Below the pieces are notes generated by a model, which worked only from the letters and a program-made list of their open reading frames with translations, was not told the origin of the DNA and did not search any database. A stretch of DNA of 45,836 nt from a virus, in IMG/VR virus record IMGVR_UViG_3300035698_020555, positions 1 to 45,836 of that record. One strand, 5' to 3'. Positions 39,014-45,836 of the stretch are shown one piece after another (positions within the stretch are counted from its first letter, which is position 1; every line of letters starts with the position of its first letter). A program made the position numbers and the translations under genes.

Positions 39014-40279
39014 ATGGAAGTATTTGAGAATATAAAGAATGTGGAAATTTTTGAGACTGGTGAATGGAATGCGCAGAAGTTTGATATTGATGATTTAGAT
39101 AATATGGTAAAAGCTTTTTTTGAGTTAAAAGATAAGATCAAGCCTTTTGTTAAGCTAGGTCATTCTGATAATCAAAAATTGTTACAAGCTGATGGGTATC
39201 CTGCAGCTGGATGGATTGCAAATTTACGCCGGATGGGCGATAAGTTAGTATGCGATTTTAAAGAGGTTCCTAAAGTGATTGCGGAGCTAATTAAAAAAGG
39301 CGCATATAAGCGTGTATCTTGTGAGATATACAAAAATTTTATTGGTATGGAAAAGGAAACTGATAATGGAGAGCGGAAAGTGTTCCCGCGTGTATTGTCA
39401 GCAGTGGCGTTATTGGGTGCCAATCAGCCGGCTGTGACTACATTAAAAGATGTGTTGGCGTTATATACGCATGACACTGAGAATAAAGAAATTGAGGTAT
39501 TTGAATATACTACTAAGAAGGAGGTTACAATGGATCCATTAGAAAACAAACCAGAATCAACAGTTCCGGAATCAACAGTTCCGGAATCAACAGTTCCGGA
39601 AGAAAAGGATGTTGAGTCAAAAGTAGATTTTAGTTCACAATTATCTGAGTTGAAGCAAATTAAAGATGAATTTATTAAACAGAATGCAGAATTCAAAGCT
39701 GAGAAAGCGGAATTTGTTAAGCAGAAAGAAGAAGTAGAGAAAGCGAAAGCTGATATTGAGCAGGAAAAAGTACAATTTGCGAAGCTTGCAGCTATTGCAG
39801 ATAAACTTGAAAGCCCTGACCAATTAGTTGAGTTTATTGAAAACGCCAAGAAAGAGAAAGAAGAGTTTTCTAAGAAACGTGAAGAGGCTGAAACTTTAAT
39901 TGCTAAATCGCATAAAGAAGAGGTTGGCAAATTCGTTTCTGAGATGGCGGATGCAGGTAAGATTGTGCCAGCACAGGTTGAAATGATTAAGTCTATGCTT
40001 TTTAAATTTCAAACTGAAACGGAGGTAATGCATTTTACCACTAAGATAGAAGAGATCGGGCTGAATCATGAAATGAATATTTATGAGGCATTCAAATCTT
40101 TTATTAGATCGCTACCCAACAGGCAACTATTAGATGAGTTTTCAGTAGGGAAAAAGGTTTATTCTGATACTACTGAAGAGCGTAGGTCATTAGAAGAACG
40201 ATATATGAAAGAACACAATGTAGACTTGGGCAAAGCTCAGAATGCAATTCAAAAGCTACGCTCTGAATTATACATATAA
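39014..40279 (+). CDS. Prohead protease with C-terminal scaffold (Mu gpI/Z-like)
   Basis: ATG 39014 follows GGGAGGTG. The 421-aa product has an N-terminal protease-like part (KPFVKLGHSDNQK, PAAGWIANLRRM, LIKKGAYKRVSCEIY, PRVLSAVALLGANQPAV), in the manner of Mu-type prohead proteases. A PESTV repeat linker (three 15-bp copies at 39554-39598) leads to a coiled coil rich in Glu/Lys (residues about 200-310), the scaffold. The protease removes the scaffold during head maturation. Confidence 0.8.
   Translation: MEVFENIKNVEIFETGEWNAQKFDIDDLDNMVKAFFELKDKIKPFVKLGHSDNQKLLQADGYPAAGWIANLRRMGDKLVCDFKEVPKVIAELIKKGAYKRVSCEIYKNFIGMEKETDNGERKVFPRVLSAVALLGANQPAVTTLKDVLALYTHDTENKEIEVFEYTTKKEVTMDPLENKPESTVPESTVPESTVPEEKDVESKVDFSSQLSELKQIKDEFIKQNAEFKAEKAEFVKQKEEVEKAKADIEQEKVQFAKLAAIADKLESPDQLVEFIENAKKEKEEFSKKREEAETLIAKSHKEEVGKFVSEMADAGKIVPAQVEMIKSMLFKFQTETEVMHFTTKIEEIGLNHEMNIYEAFKSFIRSLPNRQLLDEFSVGKKVYSDTTEERRSLEERYMKEHNVDLGKAQNAIQKLRSELYI
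39530..40279 (+). CDS. Nested scaffold protein (internal start)
   Basis: ATG 39530 in frame with the protease gene, with AAGGAGG 5 bases upstream. It would make a 249-aa scaffold alone, without the protease part. Lambda C/Nu3 and similar phages use the same nested plan. Support is the ribosome-binding site and domain boundary. Confidence 0.6.
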   Translation: MDPLENKPESTVPESTVPESTVPEEKDVESKVDFSSQLSELKQIKDEFIKQNAEFKAEKAEFVKQKEEVEKAKADIEQEKVQFAKLAAIADKLESPDQLVEFIENAKKEKEEFSKKREEAETLIAKSHKEEVGKFVSEMADAGKIVPAQVEMIKSMLFKFQTETEVMHFTTKIEEIGLNHEMNIYEAFKSFIRSLPNRQLLDEFSVGKKVYSDTTEERRSLEERYMKEHNVDLGKAQNAIQKLRSELYI

Positions 40280-40293
40280 GGAGGTAATAGATT

Positions 40294-40722
40294 ATGGCAA
40301 ATATAAGTCCAGTAGCACGTGGCGGAAGATTTTTAGGCACGTTTAAATGTGGAGGTTCCATTTGTACCTCTTCATCATTAGATAAATTTGTAAAAGTATC
40401 CGCATCCGGAACAGTTGCACTTAACACCTTTGACTCAACCAATGCAATTTCTATCGGTACAATGGTTGATTATACCAGTGGCGATGCATCTGCACCTGAA
40501 TGTACAGTAAACCTATTATGGCCTACGAAACGGGCTATTGCAGGCGGAGCTTGTACAGCAGGGGGTAGAGTAGTTTTACAGTCAAGCACAGGGTACTTGA
40601 TTGACGCGGCCGGAACACTAACAGCGAATCCGATCGAAGGGATTGCGGTTACAACAGCAGCAGATTCAGGCGAGAAAATGGAATATTTCCCACTATATTC
40701 TAGTGGAATTGTTATTGCATAA
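40294..40722 (+). CDS. Capsid decoration/cement protein
   Basis: A 142-aa Ala/Gly/Thr-rich beta protein between scaffold and major capsid, behind AAGGAGG. VKVSASGTVALNTF, AGGRVVLQSSTGYLIDAAG and PIEGIAVTTAADSG resemble the DUF2190-type decoration family. Position and composition make this a cement protein. Confidence 0.7.
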   Translation: MANISPVARGGRFLGTFKCGGSICTSSSLDKFVKVSASGTVALNTFDSTNAISIGTMVDYTSGDASAPECTVNLLWPTKRAIAGGACTAGGRVVLQSSTGYLIDAAGTLTANPIEGIAVTTAADSGEKMEYFPLYSSGIVIA

Positions 40723-40751
40723 TAAATTTTATATAAAGGAGGTAGATTCAA

Positions 40752-41687
40752 ATGGGTTACGGTAGAAATGTACACGTAGATCAGCCGTTATCAGATTACG
40801 CAACAAAGATTTCTCAGGAAATGAGTAATTTCATTGCTGATAAAATGGCTTCACCCTTAAAGGTAAGAAAAGAATCAGATTTATTTTACAAATTTGGTCG
40901 TGAGCAATGGATTGAGAGAGATGATAAGAGATCTCGCACATCTAAATCAAATCAGGCTGCAATGCCAACACTTTCAACAGATACGTATGTAGTTCAAGAG
41001 CATGCCTTGTATGATTTAGTTTCACATCGTGAAATTGAGGAAGCGGATGCACCTCTTGAGCCCCTTCAAGATTCTGCTAAAGATTTAACAGAAATGTTAA
41101 TGATTGGTAAAGACAGATTCGCGGCTGGTATTCTTTTTGTTACAGCAGCAGCAGCGAATTACACTTCTCTAACAGCAGCAACTAAATGGGATGTTACTAC
41201 AACAGCAACTCCCCTTTCTGATGTTGATACAGGTCTTGATACTATCGAGAAAGAAATCGGTAGGCAACCAAACAAGATGACTGTTGGGTCCCAGGTATGG
41301 TTGAAACTAAAACGGCATGACGATTTGACGGATATTATTAAATATACGCAACGTGGAATCGTGACCGCTGATTTAGCAGCAGCAGTTTACAACGTAGATC
41401 AATTTAACGTAGCACGCTCAGTATATATGACTACTGGTGAGGGTATCACTTCAGAGGCCACCGACTATATTTGGGGTAAAAACGTACTTCTTCAGTACAA
41501 CCCAACAGCGTCCGGCAAGAAGACAGTTGCCCACTCTAAGTTATTTACTACTAAGAGCAGCGAAGTTCAAGTTAAGAAATGGCCTGACCAAGACACCGAG
41601 AGTATGAAGGTAGAAGCAAGTGTATTTTACGATGTTAAAATCACAAGTTCTCTAGCTGCATATATCATATTTGGTGCTGTATCCTAA
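40752..41687 (+). CDS. Major capsid protein
   Basis: A 311-aa protein behind AAAGGAGG. VVQEHALYDLVSHREIEEAD and GRQPNKMTVGSQVWLKLKRH match HK97-fold capsid proteins of Mu-type or related siphoviruses; the position after decoration and protease genes is the usual one. Length fits a shell subunit. Confidence 0.85.
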   Translation: MGYGRNVHVDQPLSDYATKISQEMSNFIADKMASPLKVRKESDLFYKFGREQWIERDDKRSRTSKSNQAAMPTLSTDTYVVQEHALYDLVSHREIEEADAPLEPLQDSAKDLTEMLMIGKDRFAAGILFVTAAAANYTSLTAATKWDVTTTATPLSDVDTGLDTIEKEIGRQPNKMTVGSQVWLKLKRHDDLTDIIKYTQRGIVTADLAAAVYNVDQFNVARSVYMTTGEGITSEATDYIWGKNVLLQYNPTASGKKTVAHSKLFTTKSSEVQVKKWPDQDTESMKVEASVFYDVKITSSLAAYIIFGAVS

Positions 41688-41705
41688 CGGGTATATAGTA
41701 AAGTT

Positions 41706-41737
41706 ATGGGTGGCCGGATCAACTGGCCACTCCATAG
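41706..41737 (+). terminator. Hairpin after the capsid gene
   Basis: TATGGGTGGCC (41706-41716) pairs with GGCCACTCCATA (41726-41737), with one bulged base and a 9-base loop. No T-run follows, so it could stabilise capsid mRNA or partially terminate. Confidence 0.4.
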
Positions 41738-41755
41738 CATAGAGAGGAGGATATA

Positions 41756-42238
41756 ATGGTTGATATTATTGAGGATACTAATAGTGAAGATACTTCTGGT
41801 GTATTTATCATGTCGCCGGAAACACCTACATCAGATATTCCGGACGAGTTCTTAGAGGATCCAATAGAAGTAATTGAAGAGCCAATAGAAGTAATTGAAG
41901 AACCTATTATTGTAGAGCCAAAGCCTAGAAAGACGCGCGTCTCTGTTAAGAAAAAAGAAGAGGCTAACGTACCTGAAATTAAATACATCCGCATGAAAGG
42001 ATTTTATAAGCACACCACTGCAAAAGGGTGGCTAATGAAAAACAATTCTTATAAGGTATGTGACTTAGATGGTGGTATGGAAACAGCACAGAAATTATTA
42101 GATGCTGGGACGGCTATTATTGAAGAAAATAAATCCAGAGTTTCTATGGTTCCGGGGCCACTCAAAAAAGCCATTCGCGGCGAGAAGGGTTTACCAATTG
42201 ATGCGATAAGGGCAGCAGCAAAAGCAAGGCGAGTATAA
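41756..42238 (+). CDS. Hypothetical head-associated protein, 160 aa
   Basis: Behind AGAGGAGG. The N-terminal third is acidic with a repeat DPIEVIEEPIEVIEEPI, the middle basic. The C-terminal part has KGWLMKNNSYKVCDLDGG. No family recognised; position between capsid and connector suggests a structural or assembly role. Confidence 0.6.
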   Translation: MVDIIEDTNSEDTSGVFIMSPETPTSDIPDEFLEDPIEVIEEPIEVIEEPIIVEPKPRKTRVSVKKKEEANVPEIKYIRMKGFYKHTTAKGWLMKNNSYKVCDLDGGMETAQKLLDAGTAIIEENKSRVSMVPGPLKKAIRGEKGLPIDAIRAAAKARRV

Positions 42239-42239
42239 A

Positions 42240-42743
42240 ATGTTACACCGATATATTGCGGCCTCTGATATTTTTTTATATGAGATATACCAGCTGACAA
42301 GCACTGCCTTGCCATCAGCTACGGTTAATGTGTTCATTGATGATGCAGAGTCTTTGGTAAATGGAAGGTTAGCAAAACGATATACAGTCCCCTTCACTTC
42401 CACATCAATACCCTTTGTTGTTCAAAAAGTAGTAAAGGATTTCGGCGGCTATTATTGTTTAGAGTACATTTTTCAATATCAGAATAGGAATTTAAGCGAC
42501 TGGGTACAGCAACGTTATGATGCATCCAAAGAGCTTTTAGAGCAATTGTACAATGACGAGATACGGCTTGTTGCTTCCTTGCCCGCGGGCGGGGTTGGCG
42601 TTTTGGAACCTAACCTAGGTGTAAATTTAAAAGCGAAATATACTACCTTCCCACCAATAGTAAATATGGACAGCCCCTATAATTGGGGTGTTTCAAAACA
42701 GCTTTCTGATAACATAGCGGATAGAAGGCAGGCAGCTGATTAA
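42240..42743 (+). CDS. Head-tail connector (Mu gp36/DUF1320-like)
   Basis: A 167-aa protein. FIDDAESLVNGRLAKRYTVP and FGGYYCLEYIFQYQNRNL match the DUF1320 pattern of Mu gp36. It begins one base after the previous stop and its last base overlaps the next start. Confidence 0.8.
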   Translation: MLHRYIAASDIFLYEIYQLTSTALPSATVNVFIDDAESLVNGRLAKRYTVPFTSTSIPFVVQKVVKDFGGYYCLEYIFQYQNRNLSDWVQQRYDASKELLEQLYNDEIRLVASLPAGGVGVLEPNLGVNLKAKYTTFPPIVNMDSPYNWGVSKQLSDNIADRRQAAD

Positions 42744-43183
42744 TGGTCAAAGTAGTTTATGATGATCGGGAGTTTCAGTTATTGCTTAAACGCTTGATCG
42801 ATAAACTAGGCAGCAAGAAGCGGCAGATACTAAACGCAGTTGGTAAGCAAGCCGATAGCATCGTATCAAGAAATTTTGATAAAAAAGTAGATAGCAAAGG
42901 GGTGCCTTGGCGTAAATTGAGCCCCTATACAGTTGCAATGCGAAGGAATACAGGAACGGGCAGTGTAAAGATATTAGAGGATACCGGACGGTTAAGAAAC
43001 ATACAGGATAGGGTACACGGCAATGCTGTATTAGTAGGAACAACAGTGGATTATGGGACTCCCCATCAGTTTGGAAAGGGTAGGATACCCAAACGAGAAT
43101 GGCTTTATATTGATGCGGAGGGTAAGCGGCGATTAATACGGATTTTAGAGTTGGAATTTAAAGAAGCGGATAGAGGTTTATAA
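42743..43183 (+). CDS. Mu gpG-like virion morphogenesis protein
   Basis: A 146-aa protein. NAVGKQADSIVSRNFDKKVD, GVPWRKLSPYT, LEDTGRLRNIQDRV and VGTTVDYGTPHQFGKGRIPKR follow the gpG/tail-completion family. Such proteins join head and tail. Confidence 0.85.
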   Translation: MVKVVYDDREFQLLLKRLIDKLGSKKRQILNAVGKQADSIVSRNFDKKVDSKGVPWRKLSPYTVAMRRNTGTGSVKILEDTGRLRNIQDRVHGNAVLVGTTVDYGTPHQFGKGRIPKREWLYIDAEGKRRLIRILELEFKEADRGL

Positions 43184-43184
43184 C

Positions 43185-43697
43185 ATGGTTCAAATATTAG
43201 ATTATGTTCATTTAAGAAATACATTCATAACGTATTTGAACAGTCAAAACACAACCACTGCATCCTATACGATGTCAAAAAGTTTGGAAATACCTATAAA
43301 GAAAATAGAGGCAAAGGATTTAGAAATATTCCCTATTTCTCTTGGCAACATGCCCTATATCGGAGTCAAGTTAGTATCAAAAGAAGACGATGAGCTATTC
43401 GATAATCAGGGTGGCAACTCCTCACGGCAATGCGTAGTTAAAATGGAGGCTACTTGCGTATACGATAATATGTTAGATAGCCCAAACGATTCTGAGACAT
43501 ACGTTGCCTATATGGTTAGAAACATAGAGGCCAATATTAGAGGGAATATTGATTTATCCGGATACACCTATAGCACAACATCACTTAGTTATATGCTACC
43601 CGGTGAGGTGGTATTTAAGAGTGTTATTGGTGATGATTCCACGTACAATAAGGCAGCAACAGTTGAAATTATTTTTAACTTATTTGTTGGATTTTAG
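43185..43697 (+). CDS. Probable tail terminator protein
   Basis: A 170-aa protein two bases after the gpG-like gene. The layout (after gpG, before tail tube) and mixed alpha/beta pattern with a C-terminal strand fit a tail terminator. No strong motif seen. Confidence 0.5.
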   Translation: MVQILDYVHLRNTFITYLNSQNTTTASYTMSKSLEIPIKKIEAKDLEIFPISLGNMPYIGVKLVSKEDDELFDNQGGNSSRQCVVKMEATCVYDNMLDSPNDSETYVAYMVRNIEANIRGNIDLSGYTYSTTSLSYMLPGEVVFKSVIGDDSTYNKAATVEIIFNLFVGF

Positions 43698-43709
43698 AAA
43701 GGGGTTTTT

Positions 43710-44609
43710 ATGATAACGAAAGAGGAAACAATACGCCAATCAACAAACACATTTAATAAATGGCGTGATATTTGGGATGCGAATACCAAGGAGAATAAAT
43801 GTAATTATACAAAGCCTACTAAAAACATAATCGGGTTTGGTACTAAACGCAGATTAATACTTTTCGCATTTGGCCCGTCTTTCGCTGATAACTTAGCTAA
43901 AGTAAAAGCTCAGAAATTGCATTATGACCATGACATTATGGTTGTGGACAAGGCTTTAGGCCCCGTATTGGAGGCAGGCATTATACCTAACTATGTCATC
44001 ACAGCAGATGCGCATATGCGCCTAGAAGATTCTATTAATCTTGAAACATTCAATCCGAAGCTATGTAAAAAAATAACATTAATATCGTGCGTACTTTCTA
44101 ACCCTAGCTGGGCAACGTTCTGGAAAGAGAATGGGGGTGATACCTATTTTTATATTAACAAGGATGGTATCCGGACGCATCACCGCTATGGAAAGACGTT
44201 CAATTTCGATCCGGAGAAAGGCGAAATAGATGCATTCCTATTACCTGCAGCTACTAACGTAGCGAATAGCGGGTTTGTATTTTCGACATTGTTGTTAGGG
44301 TATAAAGAAATTTTTTTATGTGGCTTTAATTATAGTTGGGATATGTTTGGTTCGTATTATGGTACTGAGAAACGGGATAGTACGCATAGGCATTTAAACG
44401 TAGATAAACGCATCTCGGATAACCATATTACAATGTTAGGGATAGGTAATAAACTGGTACAAACATCTAGTTCAATGATGTTTAGTGCGAGGTGGCTTAC
44501 TGGCTTCATATTGAAAGTGGAAAAGGAGCTAGGCGTGCGCACCATTAACTTAACTGGTCGCGGCTTAATTCGAATACCATTTCAAGCAATTTTAAAGGAG
44601 GCAGCATAA
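43710..44609 (+). CDS. DUF115/MAF-like glycosyltransferase
   Basis: A 299-aa protein behind AAAGGGG. LFAFGPSFADNLAKVK, IMVVDKALGPVLEAGIIP and NYVITADAH match the DUF115 family that includes the flagellin glycosyltransferase Maf and the MptE-like fold. In flagellated bacteria these add nonulosonic acids to flagellin. Inside a tail module it could glycosylate a virion protein. This is inference. Confidence 0.75.
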   Translation: MITKEETIRQSTNTFNKWRDIWDANTKENKCNYTKPTKNIIGFGTKRRLILFAFGPSFADNLAKVKAQKLHYDHDIMVVDKALGPVLEAGIIPNYVITADAHMRLEDSINLETFNPKLCKKITLISCVLSNPSWATFWKENGGDTYFYINKDGIRTHHRYGKTFNFDPEKGEIDAFLLPAATNVANSGFVFSTLLLGYKEIFLCGFNYSWDMFGSYYGTEKRDSTHRHLNVDKRISDNHITMLGIGNKLVQTSSSMMFSARWLTGFILKVEKELGVRTINLTGRGLIRIPFQAILKEAA

Positions 44610-44863
44610 TGACTAAGAAAGTTAAAATTCAATTTGTAGGTACTGCAGGCATCCAAATCCCGTTATTAAAGGACGGTCGACGTTCCGTTACATTACCATT
44701 TAAGAGTCACACTAAAGGTGGGATAATGGAAAAGGTGGAACAGATATTGGAAGTGGATCAGGATGCGGCAAACGATTTAATGAGGGCATGGCCGAAATCA
44801 TTTATAGTAATTAAAGATAAGCCAAAGGCGAAAGAAATGCCTGTTGAGGAAATTAATGGTTAA
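44609..44863 (+). CDS. Hypothetical tail-region protein, 84 aa
   Basis: Behind AAAGGAGG; overlaps the stop of the DUF115 gene and the start of the tail tube gene. LPFKSHTKGGIMEKVEQILEV, basic C-terminus. Unknown. Confidence 0.55.
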   Translation: MTKKVKIQFVGTAGIQIPLLKDGRRSVTLPFKSHTKGGIMEKVEQILEVDQDAANDLMRAWPKSFIVIKDKPKAKEMPVEEING

Positions 44864-45833
44864 ACTGGGGTATAACTCATATATCGGTTTAGGTTCTGAA
44901 ACGGTGTACAAAACTGCACAGCAGCCGAATGGTTATATTGAGTATAGCGGTGAGGATTTCGATGTAGAGATAGAGGAGTTAATAGTAAATACTGTCCATG
45001 GCGATGCGCAACATCACAAGCGCGTTCAGGGGGCGGAAACCATTAAAGGAAGCTTGGAATTTCCGCTTATTCCTTCAGTGGCATTAAATATTTTTTCGAA
45101 AGTAGCAATGGGGGGTTCTATTACAACAGGAACTTATACAGGGTACTACCGTTTTATTATAAAATCACGAGTAACCACACATTCGCAAACGGGACATACC
45201 CTACAAATTTGCAGAGATATTGAGGATACTGCATCAACAATTAATTATACAGGCTGCAAAATAAATTCATTTAATTTAAATCTTACAGAGGGGGGCATTG
45301 TACAATGCTCATGTGAGTTTTTAGGGGTTAATGCCTCTTATGCAAATACCATTTCAACAGCTTCATATAGTACAGAGATGCCTTTTACTTTTAAAGACCT
45401 CACCTTCAGTTTTGGTACGAGTGTAAGTTACTTAAGCACAAGTGCTATTGATACTCTTTCTTTTAATATAAATAATAATTTATTGGAATTAAGATCATTG
45501 GGTACCGCTACAAATTTGGGTATTGAGGAAGGCATGCAAGAGATCACATGCGAAATAACTGCAAGGTTTGATTCTAATAAGTATAAGACTTTATTTTTAA
45601 ATGATACTAAAACTTTTTTACGTTTTCATTTTGTAGGGGATTCTATAGTTTCTGGGGTATTGAACGAATTTAAGATTGAAATGCACAATGCATATTGCAC
45701 ATCAGAAGAAGCAAATATATCTGAAGCTGGTGGCCTCGTGGAGGCAACTTATAGATTTAGGGGTATATGTGATCCTACGTATTATAGGGTTACGGCATTA
45801 ATATATATATATTCGCCGTATAACATACAGTAA
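44856..45833 (+). CDS. Major tail tube protein
   Basis: ATG 44856 follows GAGGA with 5-base spacing; the product is 325 aa and complete (TAA 45831-45833). GDAQHHKRVQGAETIKGSLE and the following beta strands are like siphovirus/myovirus tail tube proteins of the phage TTP family (tube/Ig-like), though the closest family is not determined. It is the last gene in the window. Confidence 0.7.
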   Translation: MVKLGYNSYIGLGSETVYKTAQQPNGYIEYSGEDFDVEIEELIVNTVHGDAQHHKRVQGAETIKGSLEFPLIPSVALNIFSKVAMGGSITTGTYTGYYRFIIKSRVTTHSQTGHTLQICRDIEDTASTINYTGCKINSFNLNLTEGGIVQCSCEFLGVNASYANTISTASYSTEMPFTFKDLTFSFGTSVSYLSTSAIDTLSFNINNNLLELRSLGTATNLGIEEGMQEITCEITARFDSNKYKTLFLNDTKTFLRFHFVGDSIVSGVLNEFKIEMHNAYCTSEEANISEAGGLVEATYRFRGICDPTYYRVTALIYIYSPYNIQ

Positions 45834-45836
45834 GAG

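Overview
This window is a large piece of an AT-rich genome of a tailed double-stranded DNA phage (Caudoviricetes) or prophage. The evidence is a large terminase, a portal fused to a Mu gpF-like head protein, protease/scaffold, capsid, neck and tail-tube genes, together with phage-type replication genes. Genes are short, tightly packed and often overlap by 1 to 17 bases. Nearly all have strong purine-rich ribosome-binding sites (AAGGAG/GGAGG), so the host uses Shine-Dalgarno initiation; nothing in the sequence fixes the host further. No tail tape measure, lysis or integrase gene and no tRNA is visible, so the genome continues beyond at least the right edge.

Layout. (1) 1-2.4 kb, rightward: small accessory genes including a RING/U-box-like protein and a helix-turn-helix protein, ending in an intergenic zone of degenerate repeats and hairpins. 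(2) 15.34-2.43 kb, leftward: one long operon from a strong promoter at 15.37-15.40 kb. It holds a family A DNA polymerase, VRR-NUC and Cas4-like nucleases, then a sugar/surface set: GT9-like glycosyltransferase, UDP-galactopyranose mutase, radical SAM enzyme, cytidylyltransferase-GT2 fusion, DAHP synthase, methyltransferase and nucleotide-sugar dehydrogenase. (3) 15.4-29.7 kb, rightward: an HNH endonuclease, SNF2 helicase, SPFH protein, many small early-type genes in duplicated families, and a primase-MCM-type helicase fusion. (4) 29.69-29.88 kb: an origin-like element with a 33-bp inverted repeat, an AT-rich core and tandem perfect DnaA boxes. (5) 30.0-45.8 kb, rightward: possible small terminase, interrupted DNA methyltransferase, large terminase, portal/head protein, four paralogous probable virion proteins, protease with nested scaffold, decoration protein, capsid, connectors, a DUF115-like glycosyltransferase and the tail tube.

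The most striking theme is selfish elements placed in conserved motifs. The primase-helicase carries an intein inside its Walker A loop, and the HNH homing endonuclease of that intein is encoded on the opposite strand while the intein frame stays open through it. The portal/gpF-like protein ends in the N-half of an intein that begins with Gln instead of Cys. The C-half and the C-terminal extein follow as a separate gene, with a 47-aa reading frame bridging the two. Two further HNH genes are inserted at the start of the SNF2 helicase and at the DPPY motif of the methyltransferase, each with a partial duplication of the target 5' end.

The sugar genes and the DUF115-like gene inside the tail module suggest that the phage decorates its virion or the host surface with a sugar; this is inference. 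Several reading frames carry G-runs, and two small genes are broken by the same -1 shift at a run of five G, which points either to slippage-based switching or to homopolymer errors in the assembly.
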